A stretch of DNA of 64,000 bases. Origin: Mobilibacterium timonense (GTDB lineage: Bacteria > Bacillota > Clostridia > Peptostreptococcales > Anaerovoracaceae). The notes beneath the pieces are model-generated. The model was not told the origin of the DNA and did not search any database. It worked only from the letters and a program-made list of their open reading frames with translations. Both the position numbers and the translations under genes were made by a program. The stretch covers positions 1-64,000 of the forward strand of contig NZ_FUHN01000004.1 in the NCBI RefSeq assembly GCF_900155555.1, written 5' to 3'. Positions 43,879 through 52,724 of this stretch are shown piece after piece; within the stretch, counting starts at the first letter, position 1; each line of letters opens with the position of its first letter.

Positions 43879-45609
43879 TTATGCCCCATGCTCCTCCTCC
43901 TGTTCAAAAGGGTCGCTCCTGGTGCTGGACTCTCCGTCCTCGAGTGTTATCTCCCTGAGTTCCAGCGTGCTGTCGTTCAGCTCGCTGATGATGTTGTTCA
44001 GCCGGATCAGCTTATCCTGATCCATCCTGCTCCCTGTCATCAGACGGGCGTTTAACAGGGCGTCGTCGATGTTGTCGTTGATCGACGAGATCTTGTTTCT
44101 GATGCCCTGGATCTCCTCGTCGCTGAGCATGTCCTCCTGGAGCTCCTTATCTCCTCCAGGCAGCGTGCCGAGTTTCTCCGCCACAGTGTCCTCGCCGTGG
44201 CCCGGAGCCAGGCTGAACTCGCAGTTCTCCGTGACCACAACAGGTGTGATCCCCAGCTTTTCCTCGAGATGACGGGCGAAGTCGTTCTTGGACTGCTCTT
44301 CACCGTGTACCAGGAAAAACTTCGGCCGGTTCTCGAAGGCTGCGACCCAGCGCGTGAGGCCGTCCTGGTCGGCATGACCCGAAAACCCCTCGAGGTTAAC
44401 GATCTCTGCTTTTACCATGACCTCCTCGCCGAAGATGTTGACGCTTTTCGCGCCTTCCACGATCTTCCTTCCGAGGGTACCCTCAGCCTGGTAACCCACG
44501 AAGATAACAGTGTTTTTCTCGTTCCACAGGTTGTGCTTGAGGTGGTGCTTGATGCGTCCGGCCTCGCACATGCCGCTGGCGGATATGATGATCTTCGGGG
44601 TGTTGTCCATGTTGAGGCGCTGTGAGTCCTCGGTGTTCTGGGTGAACCTGAGGTTCTTGAACTCCAGCGGGTGGTCTCCCGATTCGATGTAAGCCTTGGC
44701 CTCTTCGTCGAATACGGACACGTTGGCCTTGAAGACCTCTGTTGCGGCATTGGCCATAGGGCTGTCGATGTAGACCATGATGTCCTTGAGGCGCTCGGCC
44801 ATAGCCGGGTTTTCATCGTACACCTTGTTGAGCTCGTAGATCATCTCCTGGGTCCTGCCCACGGCGAAGGACGGGATGACAACTGTGCCGCCACGGTCCA
44901 CCGTCCGAAGGATGGCGTCGAGAAGGTTGTTGATGCTCATGGCGTTGTCGGGATGGAGCCTGTTTCCGTAGGTGCTCTCCATGATGACATAGTCGGCCTT
45001 GCGGAACTTCGTCGGGTCTCTCAGGATCGGTCTGCCCTCCACTCCGATGTCTCCGGAAAAGATTATCTTAGTCTCTTCGCCGGCCTCTTTCACCCAGAGC
45101 TCGGTCATGGCGGAGCCGAGTATGTGGCCCGCGTCGTTGAAGCAGATGGTGATCTCTTCATTGAGTTTGATGATCTGGTCGTACCTGACCGGCTCGATCA
45201 GCGGGAGACAGGCCTCCGCGTCCTCTACCGTGTAGAGTGGCTCCACAGTCTTCTGGCCTTTTCTCTGAGCCTTCTTGTTGGCCCACTCCGCCTCCTTCTC
45301 ATGGATGTATCCGCTGTCTCTGAGCATGATCGGAAGCAGGTCCGCAGTCGGCTTCGTGCAGTAGATCCTCCCGCGGAAGCCCCTCTTCACCAGAAGTGGG
45401 ATCCTGCCGCAGTGGTCGATGTGGGCATGGCTCAGGATCATGGCCTCCACATCAGATGGATCAAACGGAAATTCCTGAAAATTAAGCTTGTCCTGTGACT
45501 TTCCTCCCTGAAACTGTCCGCAGTCCATCAGCAGGTTGTGATGATCTGTGGTCAGAAGGTGGCAGGATCCGGTCACGCCCGTAGTTGCCCCGCAAAATTC
45601 AATCTTCAT
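43879..45609 (-). CDS. Beta-CASP metallo-beta-lactamase-fold nuclease
   Basis: A 576-residue MBL-fold protein of the beta-CASP group (CPSF-like). The metal site motif 2 is ILSHAHIDHCGRIPLL (near 58-73), motif 3 lies in DAGHILGSA and motif 4 in FSGDIG. The beta-CASP insert follows, with MESTYGNRLH, TVVIPSFAVGRTQEMIYEL, IISASGMCEAGRI and GFSGHADQDGL. Such enzymes cleave or degrade RNA. The C-terminal ~110 residues (MLSDEEIQGIRNKISSINDN...) are an acidic helical tail rich in Glu. It overlaps the end of the PHP phosphatase gene by 11 bases. Confidence 0.88.
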   Translation of the reverse strand: MKIEFCGATTGVTGSCHLLTTDHHNLLMDCGQFQGGKSQDKLNFQEFPFDPSDVEAMILSHAHIDHCGRIPLLVKRGFRGRIYCTKPTADLLPIMLRDSGYIHEKEAEWANKKAQRKGQKTVEPLYTVEDAEACLPLIEPVRYDQIIKLNEEITICFNDAGHILGSAMTELWVKEAGEETKIIFSGDIGVEGRPILRDPTKFRKADYVIMESTYGNRLHPDNAMSINNLLDAILRTVDRGGTVVIPSFAVGRTQEMIYELNKVYDENPAMAERLKDIMVYIDSPMANAATEVFKANVSVFDEEAKAYIESGDHPLEFKNLRFTQNTEDSQRLNMDNTPKIIISASGMCEAGRIKHHLKHNLWNEKNTVIFVGYQAEGTLGRKIVEGAKSVNIFGEEVMVKAEIVNLEGFSGHADQDGLTRWVAAFENRPKFFLVHGEEQSKNDFARHLEEKLGITPVVVTENCEFSLAPGHGEDTVAEKLGTLPGGDKELQEDMLSDEEIQGIRNKISSINDNIDDALLNARLMTGSRMDQDKLIRLNNIISELNDSTLELREITLEDGESSTRSDPFEQEEEHGA

Positions 45610-46408
45610 TTTCGAATCTCCTCTCGTTCTCAGAATGAAAATCCGATCCTCCTGTTACTGTCATATCCCTGGCTCTGGCGAAGTCCCTGAGCCACTGGGA
45701 ATCGTAAAAAGTGGCGGATGGGTGCCAGCACTCTATTCCGTCGACGCCCGAATCCATCAGCCTTTCTATCACGTTCGTGATCCTCGGCCTGAACGTCTCC
45801 AGCGTCTCGTTCTTCTGCCGGATCTCCATTGGATGCGCCATGACCGCCATTCCTCCGGCTCTGTGTATGAGGCTGATCGCCCTGGCACTGGGCATGTGCT
45901 TCTTCTTCACAGAGCTGATCTCCGGCCTTGAAAACACTGTCCTAAAGACCTCTTTGACGGACTGCGCATATCCCTTTTTCACCAGGACCCTGGCGAACGT
46001 GGGTTTTCCCACGAAGTGTCCGTCGTTTATCTCCAGCAGATCGTCTATGCAAACATCGTAACCCATCTTTTGGAGAGCCTTCAGAAATTTGTCGTTTCTC
46101 TTCGCCCTCTCCATTCTTGCCTCGAACAGCGCAGCCTGGAGCTCCTCGTTCTCCAGATCAAAGCTGTATCCAAGCATGTGTACGGTGTTGCCATACTCAT
46201 CCACCGTTGAGAGTTCTATTCCCGGTATCACGGTTATGGCCTTTTCCCGGGCATAAGAAATCGCGGCAACGGACCCCTCCAATCCGTCGTGGTCCGTTAT
46301 CGCGATAGTTGAATACCTTCTTTGAATGTACCAGTCGACGATCTCCTCAGGTGTCTTCACCCCGTCGGAAAAAGTCGTGTGAATGTGATAGTCGCAGTCA
46401 AGCAGCAT
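45599..46408 (-). CDS. PHP-domain phosphoesterase (RNase AM/YciV type)
   Basis: A 269-residue PHP protein. Motifs are CDYHIHTTFSDGVKTPEEIV (HxH, residues 5-24), ITDHDGLEGSVAA, GIELSTVDEYGNTVHMLGY and MAHPMEI, with GGSDFH at the end. This matches the 3',5'-nucleotide phosphatase/5'-3' exonuclease group (YciV, RNase AM) that trims RNA ends and hydrolyses pAp. Coupling by overlap to the beta-CASP nuclease suggests a joint role in RNA turnover (inference). Confidence 0.87.
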   Translation of the reverse strand: MLLDCDYHIHTTFSDGVKTPEEIVDWYIQRRYSTIAITDHDGLEGSVAAISYAREKAITVIPGIELSTVDEYGNTVHMLGYSFDLENEELQAALFEARMERAKRNDKFLKALQKMGYDVCIDDLLEINDGHFVGKPTFARVLVKKGYAQSVKEVFRTVFSRPEISSVKKKHMPSARAISLIHRAGGMAVMAHPMEIRQKNETLETFRPRITNVIERLMDSGVDGIECWHPSATFYDSQWLRDFARARDMTVTGGSDFHSENERRFENED

Positions 46409-46431
46409 GCCGTCTCCTCAAGCTCGTTATC

Positions 46432-47016
46432 CTAGTTCTCACTCTGCAGATAGCTGATATATGGAAGGCCTCTGTATCTCTGGTCGTAGTCCAGTCCATA
46501 TCCGATGATGAAAAGATCGTCCACCGTGAATCCCACGTAGTCGGCCTTGAAGCCGGTGGTGCGCCTGGACGGCTTGTCCAGCATGGTGCAGACTTTCAGC
46601 CATCTCGGGTTCCTCTCCTTGAGCTTCTCCATGAGGAAGCTGAGGGTGTTTCCGGAATCCACGATATCCTCTACGACAAGTACGTTCTTCTTGTACAGGT
46701 TAGACTCCACGTCCATCTTGATGGTCACAACTCCTGAAGAAGCCGTGCTGGAACCGTAACTGCTGGCTATGACGAAATCCAGCTTGGTGTCCATCGGTAT
46801 CTCTTTCACCAGATCCGTCATCCACATTACCGCACCCTTGAGAGTGCATACCACGATGAGCTCGTCCTGGTCCTTCAGATCTTCCCTGATCTGCCGTCCA
46901 AGCTCCCTGGCACGGGCTCTTATCTGCTCCTCCGTGAAGAGTATCTTTCCCACAGGCTCCTGTTCCATAGCCGTCTCCTTCTTGACCTCTGCCGAAGCCT
47001 TCTTTTCCTCTGCCAT
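46432..47016 (-). CDS. hpt: Hypoxanthine phosphoribosyltransferase
   Basis: A 194-residue purine salvage enzyme that makes IMP (and GMP) from PRPP and base. The PRPP loop is VLVVEDIVDSGNTLSFLMEK, preceded by CTLKGAVMWMTDLV. The substrate loop carries SSYGSSTASSG and the C-terminus ends GYGLDYDQRYRGLPYISYLQ. The N-terminal 25 residues are a charged extension (AEEKKASAEVKKETAMEQE) not seen in most homologues. Start at 47016 with AAGGAG upstream. Confidence 0.96.
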   Translation of the reverse strand: MAEEKKASAEVKKETAMEQEPVGKILFTEEQIRARARELGRQIREDLKDQDELIVVCTLKGAVMWMTDLVKEIPMDTKLDFVIASSYGSSTASSGVVTIKMDVESNLYKKNVLVVEDIVDSGNTLSFLMEKLKERNPRWLKVCTMLDKPSRRTTGFKADYVGFTVDDLFIIGYGLDYDQRYRGLPYISYLQSEN

Positions 47017-47074
47017 CCGTATTCTCCTTCTGTTAGATTTATACTCAATTATACGCAAAGGCTCTGCGTATTGC

Positions 47075-47117
47075 AAAAAATATAACGCATCCCCCAGACG
47101 TCTCCGGGGAAATGCGT
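47075..47117 (-). terminator. rrf2 terminator
   Basis: Minus-strand ACGCATTTCCCC...GGGGGATGCGT stem followed by TATATTTTTT, between the rrf2 stop and the hpt start region. Confidence 0.75.
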
Positions 47118-47136
47118 CATGACGCGTAATGAGTTA

Positions 47137-47580
47137 TTACTTTTTTTCCGACGAGATGTTCCTGTACACCGTATCGTACACTTCCTCGACGCTCCTCCCG
47201 GCGAGATCTTTCTGGAAATTCTCCTGGATCTCTTTTAGCTGGGAATCGAGCCCGCTGTGTATATTCCTTCCCACCGGGCATTCCGGGTTGGGATTCTCAT
47301 GGAATCGGAAAAGATCGTCAGCGCTGTTGGTCTCCACGGCGTCGTATACGTCGAGGAAGGTTATGTCCTTCAGAGGCCTGGTGAGGCTGATCCCTCCGGG
47401 GCCTCTCTTTACATCTATCAGCCCGGCGTTCTGTAGCTGTACCATTATGTTTCTCACTATCACGGGATTGCTCCCGATGCTTGCCGCGAGGAACTGGCTG
47501 GTGACCTTGCGGTCCTTTCCAAAATACTCCACTGCTGCCAGCAGGTGGATCCCTATCGTGAATTTAGTTGAGATCTGCAT
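47137..47580 (-). CDS. Rrf2-family transcriptional regulator with single Cys
   Basis: A 147-residue Rrf2 protein. The winged helix spans about residues 1-80 (STKFTIGIHLLAAVEYFGKD, SQFLAASIGSNPVIVRNIMV, LQNAGLIDVKRGPGGISLTR). The only Cys is Cys101 in NPNPECPVGRNI, the CPVG pattern of the YwnA/SaiR-like branch, a candidate redox switch. There is no three-Cys FeS cluster signature of IscR or NsrR. A perfect palindrome overlaps its promoter, pointing to autorepression. The same operator pattern recurs before the sirtuin gene at 54562. Confidence 0.9.
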   Translation of the reverse strand: MQISTKFTIGIHLLAAVEYFGKDRKVTSQFLAASIGSNPVIVRNIMVQLQNAGLIDVKRGPGGISLTRPLKDITFLDVYDAVETNSADDLFRFHENPNPECPVGRNIHSGLDSQLKEIQENFQKDLAGRSVEEVYDTVYRNISSEKK

Positions 47581-47608
47581 GAACGTGCACCTTCCATTAC
47601 TGTATTTT

Positions 47609-47646
47609 CATAATTGTAATGTATACCATTACAATTATGATGTCAA
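47609..47646 (-). promoter_or_regulatory. rrf2 promoter with 31-base palindromic operator
   Basis: CATAATTGTAATG-TATAC-CATTACAATTATG (47609-47639) is a perfect inverted repeat with 13-base arms. The -35 TTGACA (47641-47646) abuts it, and the -10 (TACATT, 47618-47623, 17-base spacer) lies inside it, so a bound dimer would block RNA polymerase. Confidence 0.85.
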
Positions 47647-47689
47647 GTTCGAGGCTTTTTACTATGCATCGTCCACTCACATCGATGAT

Positions 47690-48859
47690 CTACAGTGACT
47701 CTCTGAATATCTCCTCTATCTCGGCTGCATCCAGCTTGCGATAGCCTCCGTCCAAAATGATGGTGCCCTTCACCATATCAGGGATCATTTCCTCCGTGGC
47801 TCCGAGATCTGTCAGGTTCATCACAACTCCGATTTCTTTCATCCAGGCCTCCATGGCGCTCAGTCCGGCCTCCGCCAACTCCTTTTCAGACTTTCCATCC
47901 GCAGGAATGTCCCAGACGTTTGAAGCGAACCTGGCGAATTTTGGCAGACCATCATTCATTATGTGGCGATAGTACGGCAGGGATACGGCTGCAAGCGTCA
48001 TTCCGTGGGTTGCGTTCGTACATGCTCCTGCAGACTGTCCGAGCATGTGCACCATCCAGTCCGTGCTCTTGCCCTTGGCGATCAGTGTGTTCAGGGCCCA
48101 GGTCGCGGTCCACATAATATTGCTCCTGGCCTCATAGTCCTGCGGGTCCTTTACCGCTATACGGCTCGAATGGATCACGCTCCTCATCAGCCCTTCGCTA
48201 ATGTAATCGCTGGTGTTGTCGTCCTCTCCGGAAAAGTACTGCTCGCAGATGTGATTGAAGATATCGTAAATGCCGGATACCATCTGGTAGCGCGGAAGTG
48301 TCAGCGTATAGGACGGATCCAGTATGGCAAACCTCGGCATGATCTTCTCGTCCTTGAACACGTGCCCTATCTTCAGCTTCTGTTCCGGGTTGGTGATTAC
48401 GGCACCTGAGTTCATCTCGGAGCCTGTTCCCACCATGGTGAGGACTGCTCCGACTGGAAGGGTCTCACACGTCGGCTCTTCAAAGTGTATGTAATATTTC
48501 TCCCACGGATCCTCATCGCAGTTCACTGATACTGACAGAGCCTTGGAATAGTCGATGACTGAGCCGCCTCCAACGGCGAGGATCAGGTCCACTTTATTTT
48601 CTCTGGCAATAGCGATCCCCTCTCTCAGCTTCTCTATAGTAGGATTCGGCATGACTCCGGCGATCTCTGTAACGTTTTTCCCGGCATCTCTGAGCACTCC
48701 AATGACCTCATCGTATATACCGTTCTTTTTGATCGAGCCGCCGCCATATACCAGCAACACGTTGTCTCCGTACTTATTCAGTTCATCCCTCATCGAGCCG
48801 ACAGCCCCCTTGCCGAAATACAGCTTTGTAGGATTGCAGTATGTAAAATTACCTAACAT
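47690..48859 (-). CDS. Iron-containing alcohol dehydrogenase-like protein
   Basis: A 389-residue group III alcohol dehydrogenase (YqhD/BdhA type). The NAD(P)-binding part has LLVYGGGSIKKNGIYDEV and LAVGGGSVIDYSKAL; the C-terminal helical domain follows. Of the four metal ligands, Asp and His are in IYDIFNHICEQYF, and the last His is in NATHGMTLA. The third, normally His in LGHEL, is Gln (MLGQSAG). This Gln may mark a subfamily rather than decay. It precedes rrf2 in the opposite spatial order; flavodoxin and TetR genes lie upstream on the same strand. Confidence 0.9.
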   Translation of the reverse strand: MLGNFTYCNPTKLYFGKGAVGSMRDELNKYGDNVLLVYGGGSIKKNGIYDEVIGVLRDAGKNVTEIAGVMPNPTIEKLREGIAIARENKVDLILAVGGGSVIDYSKALSVSVNCDEDPWEKYYIHFEEPTCETLPVGAVLTMVGTGSEMNSGAVITNPEQKLKIGHVFKDEKIMPRFAILDPSYTLTLPRYQMVSGIYDIFNHICEQYFSGEDDNTSDYISEGLMRSVIHSSRIAVKDPQDYEARSNIMWTATWALNTLIAKGKSTDWMVHMLGQSAGACTNATHGMTLAAVSLPYYRHIMNDGLPKFARFASNVWDIPADGKSEKELAEAGLSAMEAWMKEIGVVMNLTDLGATEEMIPDMVKGTIILDGGYRKLDAAEIEEIFRESL

Positions 48860-48904
48860 CGTTTTCTCCTTCTCGTCATCCTTATTTCGTCGACGATATC
48901 GCTG

Positions 48905-49354
48905 CTACAGGATATCTCCTTTTACACTGCCGTTCAGCAGCTTGCCTCCGCAGATGTCCAGATCAGGGTACTTCTTCTGAAGATCCTTTATCGCCGCACT
49001 GATCCCTGTCCCGCCGGATGTGGCGAAGATCCCGATCTTCTTTCCTGCGAGGTCGTTGTTTTCGATGAACGTGTTGATGACCCTCGGGGCAACTCCCCAC
49101 CAGATCGGGAATCCAATGTATACGGTGTCGTACCCTGAAAGCTCTGTGGTCTTCTCCGCCAGCTCAGGTCTTGATGACGGATCTCTCATCTCAAGAGTGC
49201 TGCGGCTCTTCCTGTTTGTCCAGTCCAGGTCGGCGGAGGTGTATTTCTGTGCAGGGACTATCTCGTACACATCTGCTCCCACCTCTGAGGCCAGATCCTT
49301 TGCCTTTCTTGCGGTCACGCCGCTGGCAGAATAATATGCAACTAATTTTTTCAT
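48905..49354 (-). CDS. Flavodoxin
   Basis: A 149-residue flavodoxin. It opens KKLVAYYSASGVTARKAKDL, with the FMN phosphate loop in SASGVTAR, then VYIGFPIWWGVAPRVINTFI and IGIFATSGGTGIS. It carries electrons with FMN. It is 28 bases downstream of the tetR stop and 46 bases upstream of the dehydrogenase, so tetR-flavodoxin-dehydrogenase is a likely operon under TetR control. Confidence 0.93.
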   Translation of the reverse strand: MKKLVAYYSASGVTARKAKDLASEVGADVYEIVPAQKYTSADLDWTNRKSRSTLEMRDPSSRPELAEKTTELSGYDTVYIGFPIWWGVAPRVINTFIENNDLAGKKIGIFATSGGTGISAAIKDLQKKYPDLDICGGKLLNGSVKGDIL

Positions 49355-49381
49355 GGCTCTTTACCTTCTTTCTTAATCCAG

Positions 49382-50002
49382 CTACTTCAGCAGCTGCAGT
49401 ACACACATGCGCACCATTTCTTCTATGGTGGTCTTTCTCACTTTCATGCCAACGGAATCCATGGCCCTCTCCTGTTTTTCCGTGTGGTAGACATATGGAT
49501 ACACACCATACAGGAAAGGAAAAAACTGGTATACGAAATCGGATCTTTCATCTTTGGACTTTTCAGGGAAGAATTTCTCGAGCAGCTTTTCCATACTGGT
49601 CATAGTCTGCATGAAGACCTCTTTAAAATCATTCAGACTTTCCTGCCTTGAGTTCTCCTCGATATCATAGAGATCAGTCGACTGGATCTCCAGGAGGAGC
49701 TTTCTCTCTCTGAGGCTTTCAGCCAGATCCGCTGCAAACTCGTCTCCAGTCATTTTCTGATGGCCCGTGAGTATACCCTGGAGGTCATCGTTCCACCTCC
49801 TGTACTCGCGTTCCAGAACGCCCAGGAAGATCTCTTCCTTCGTCCGGAAATAGTTGTAGATCGAAGGCCTGGAAATGCTGGTCTCACAACTGATCTCCTT
49901 CAGATTTATGTCGCGGAAGCTCATGGTCTCATGAAGCCTGACACAGGCGTCCATTATCTCATCGGGCCTGCCTTCGACCACCTCTCTCGATACCTTAGCC
50001 AT
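49382..50002 (-). CDS. TetR-family repressor
   Basis: A 206-residue TetR protein. The N-terminal helix-turn-helix is MSFRDINLKEISCETSISRP followed by SIYNYFRTKEEIFLGVLERE (residues about 25-65). The C-terminal ligand domain is unclassified. It probably represses its own operon (flavodoxin and dehydrogenase), because two matching operator sites flank its promoter. GGAGG lies upstream of the ATG. Confidence 0.92.
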   Translation of the reverse strand: MAKVSREVVEGRPDEIMDACVRLHETMSFRDINLKEISCETSISRPSIYNYFRTKEEIFLGVLEREYRRWNDDLQGILTGHQKMTGDEFAADLAESLRERKLLLEIQSTDLYDIEENSRQESLNDFKEVFMQTMTSMEKLLEKFFPEKSKDERSDFVYQFFPFLYGVYPYVYHTEKQERAMDSVGMKVRKTTIEEMVRMCVLQLLK

Positions 50003-50024
50003 TGGACCTCCTTCGAAATTAATT

Positions 50025-50074
50025 TGACATCATGTCAGTAATTGCAGTATAGTCATTATCTGACGCGATGTCAA
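50025..50074 (-). promoter_or_regulatory. tetR promoter with two operators
   Basis: Minus-strand promoter: TTGACA (50069-50074), 17 bases, TATACT (50046-50051). A perfect palindrome TGACAT-C-ATGTCA (50025-50037) lies just downstream, and a degenerate copy TGACGCGATGTCA (50061-50073) overlaps the -35 box. Binding at both sites would shut the promoter. Confidence 0.8.
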
Positions 50075-50104
50075 TAAAGTGCTTTGTATTATAATAAATG
50101 CTCG

Positions 50105-50140
50105 AAAAAAGCCGCGGCGGACATCACTGCTACGGCTTTT
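50105..50140 (-). terminator. Terminator at the end of the EAL gene
   Basis: Minus-strand AAAAGCCG...CGGCTTTT stem followed by T-run. The stop codon lies inside the loop. Confidence 0.7.
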
Positions 50141-51749
50141 CCAGATTCACCATATCTTCCGGTCCCAGCCCGGATGAAGGCTGTGCGTTTTTGATACATG
50201 AAAGTATTTTGCTGTCATCCGTTCTCGGGATGAGCAAAAGGTCTATTTCCATCCAGCTGAATTCAAGTTCTCCGGACGATGTCGGTCGTAGTATCCGGAA
50301 GTACTCCCTCAATATGCCGCCAGGAGCGCCGTGAAGGCGGTCCTTCATCGTGTCGGGGTCCGCATACAACATATATCGCTCTCTGTCCTCAGGATGGACC
50401 ATGTTCCTGCAAAACGCCTTCAGGCCTCTCCTGAGATCGTCATGTTTCTTCATTCCCCCGTCGATCCCGAAGTTGTTTATCACATTATCGGCGGTGTTGT
50501 TGTCCGGATCAAGAATGTGTACGTCGTCAAACAGCAGCGCAATGTCCTCTGCCGACCTGTCAAGGATCTCCCCTGTCTTGCGGGTCCTGTCCTCGGTGAT
50601 GTTTACGAGAGAAGAAGTGATGATCACCCGCTTTTCCTGTTTCACCACCATGCGGAAGGCGAGACGTACGAAGAAAGAGTTGTCCGGGAAATACATCACC
50701 GCGGTCTCCCCAGTCGATATAGCGTATTCGATGAGTGCCCTGAACTTCTCGTGCATCGGGAAATGGGCGCTGTTCAGTATGAACTCTGATTCTGTCCTGT
50801 TTCTCCGGCCGATACTCCTGAGCTGTTCCTTCTGCTTCTGGTTGGCGAACAGATAGTGGAAGCTGTCCCTGTCCCCGTCGTATTCCAGCACTCCCAGTGG
50901 GACATCGCTGTTGACCACGTGAGAGTCTGCCGCATCATAGAAAGACTTCCAGTCTATCGACTCCGGGTGCACATCGTCTCTACGGATGTAATGATCCATT
51001 TCATCCACCGAAAGTGGCATCGAATAGTAAAAGCCCTGCATCATGTCGCAGCCGATCTCTTCCAGGAACCGGACGTGCTCCTCCTTTTCCACCCCCTCGG
51101 CAAGTGTACGGATACCAAGGTTTTTGGCCATGTTCACCGTGCTCCTCATTATCTCTCTGGAGACCGGGGAAAAGGATCTGAGAAAGCCCATATCCATCTT
51201 GATCACGTCGAGTGTATAGTCATTGAGGAAGATGAGTGAAGAATACCCGCTGCCAAAATCGTCCATGCATATCTGAAAGCCTTCATCCCGCAGGTCTTTC
51301 ACGACGTTCCTCATCTTGTCTTTGTTCTTTACGAGGGTGCTCTCCGTGATCTCCAGCCAGATCAGTTCCTTGCTTATGTGGAACTTTTCCACCTGTTCCT
51401 GCACGAATGATGCCACATCCATCACGTCAAAATCGCTTCTGGAGAAATTCACCGATATTGGTCCTACTCTAAGGCCCTGATCAAGGCGACCTCTCTGCAT
51501 CTTCGCCGCTTCGATGAACATGTGACAGTCCACCTTGTATATGAGTTCTTTTTCTTCCAGCACTGGAATGAAATCCGCTGGCATGAGGAATCCGTATTCC
51601 GGATCCTGCCAGCGGGCAAGTGCCTCAGCCGCTGCAACGCCTCCGTTGATGGTGCGTATTATGGGCTGAAAAAACGGTCTGATCCATCCGTTCTCAAGAG
51701 CTTCGTCCAGGTGGGAAACTATATAGTCATTCAGTCGATTCTTGTCCAT
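50130..51749 (-). CDS. EAL-domain cyclic-di-GMP phosphodiesterase
   Basis: A 539-residue protein with an N-terminal EAL domain (about 10-255) and no membrane segment. Catalytic and metal motifs are intact: AAEALARWQDPEYG, VSVNFSRSD-like PISVNFSRSDF, WLEITES, CMDDFGSGYSSL, IKMDMGF and LAEGVEKEE. It should therefore hydrolyse c-di-GMP to pGpG. The C-terminal ~280 residues are PAS-like in pattern (EYDGDRDSFHYLFANQKQKE and MVHPEDRERYMLYADPDTM), probably sensory. Having EAL first and sensors last is the reverse of the usual order. No GGDEF protein is in the window. Confidence 0.88.
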   Translation of the reverse strand: MDKNRLNDYIVSHLDEALENGWIRPFFQPIIRTINGGVAAAEALARWQDPEYGFLMPADFIPVLEEKELIYKVDCHMFIEAAKMQRGRLDQGLRVGPISVNFSRSDFDVMDVASFVQEQVEKFHISKELIWLEITESTLVKNKDKMRNVVKDLRDEGFQICMDDFGSGYSSLIFLNDYTLDVIKMDMGFLRSFSPVSREIMRSTVNMAKNLGIRTLAEGVEKEEHVRFLEEIGCDMMQGFYYSMPLSVDEMDHYIRRDDVHPESIDWKSFYDAADSHVVNSDVPLGVLEYDGDRDSFHYLFANQKQKEQLRSIGRRNRTESEFILNSAHFPMHEKFRALIEYAISTGETAVMYFPDNSFFVRLAFRMVVKQEKRVIITSSLVNITEDRTRKTGEILDRSAEDIALLFDDVHILDPDNNTADNVINNFGIDGGMKKHDDLRRGLKAFCRNMVHPEDRERYMLYADPDTMKDRLHGAPGGILREYFRILRPTSSGELEFSWMEIDLLLIPRTDDSKILSCIKNAQPSSGLGPEDMVNLEKP

Positions 51750-51885
51750 ATGTCTGCTTTCTTGTATACATTATGCTGCGACAATAGTAAATCAATCCCG
51801 GCCCTCAGACAAGAATTTTACTGAATTTTTTTGTGTTCAGCTTCTCACCGTGCCGTCATGTGTTTCAAATCGGGGCGTCTATGTC

Positions 51886-52692
51886 CTACTGACTCAAAAT
51901 ATTCCTGTAGATCTCCATGTCACTGTCTTTGAACACATTGAAGATCACTTTCTTCATGCAGCTGTCAGGATGACCATTCAGCCATCCCCGGACCGTCTTC
52001 ACAGCGATCTCCGCCGCCTTATTCTGCGGGAACATGAAAACCCCTGTGGAGATGCAGCAAAAAGCGATGCTCTCGCAGCCGTGCTCCGCCGCTATGTCCA
52101 GGCAGTTCCGGTAGCAGGCGGCGAGCTGATCCTTGTGCTCCTTCTTCAGGAAGGGGGAGACTATCGGGCCGACGACATGGATGATATACCTTGATGGAAG
52201 GTTATATGCGGGAGTTATCATCGGGACAGCCGTGGGCTGCTGATAGTCCTGACCGTTGATCTTTCTGAGTGCCTCCATCTTCTGGTATGTATCCCAGCGC
52301 AGTTCCACGCCGCTGAACGTCCCGACGATGTTGTCCTCACAGTTGTGAAGGGGCCTGTAGCAGCCGGTCATCTGGCTGTTGGCTGCATTGATCACGGCGT
52401 CGCACCTCAGGGTGGTGATGTCTCCCTGCCACAGATACAGTCGCGGATCAAGAGGCACAGGTGACAGGTCACTGATGTCGGCTATTCCCTTTTCTTCAGC
52501 CCGCAGCGAAAGATATTCGTCCTGCACCTTCAGGAACTCCTGGGAAGCGGGTGCCGGAAGGCGCACGTTGAAGAGGGCCCGCAGGAGATTCCTCTGACCC
52601 TGATCGTCTGCGGGGATCTCATATCTTCCGTATTCCAGCATCTCCTCCTGAAGTGCTCTTATAAGATATTTTCTTCTCTCCTCCTGAGTCAT
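51886..52692 (-). CDS. Macrodomain ADP-ribosyl hydrolase (SirTM-linked type)
   Basis: A 268-residue macrodomain protein of the zinc-containing class that pairs with SirTM sirtuins. The ADP-ribose site motifs are LYLWQGDITTLRCDAVINAA (near 91-110), NSQMTGC and the zinc-type insert YRPLHNCEDNIV, then ISTGVFMFPQNKAAEIAV. An N-terminal helical extension of ~85 residues is normal for this class. The partner modification is mono-ADP-ribose placed by SirTM on a lipoylated GcvH-like protein, which is not in the window. Start 52692 has GGAGGAGG upstream. The sirtuin gene should be adjacent but is separated by a broken ATPase gene. Confidence 0.9.
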   Translation of the reverse strand: MTQEERRKYLIRALQEEMLEYGRYEIPADDQGQRNLLRALFNVRLPAPASQEFLKVQDEYLSLRAEEKGIADISDLSPVPLDPRLYLWQGDITTLRCDAVINAANSQMTGCYRPLHNCEDNIVGTFSGVELRWDTYQKMEALRKINGQDYQQPTAVPMITPAYNLPSRYIIHVVGPIVSPFLKKEHKDQLAACYRNCLDIAAEHGCESIAFCCISTGVFMFPQNKAAEIAVKTVRGWLNGHPDSCMKKVIFNVFKDSDMEIYRNILSQ

Positions 52693-52724
52693 GATCCGAC
52701 CTCCTCCGTCAACACGCCTCACCC

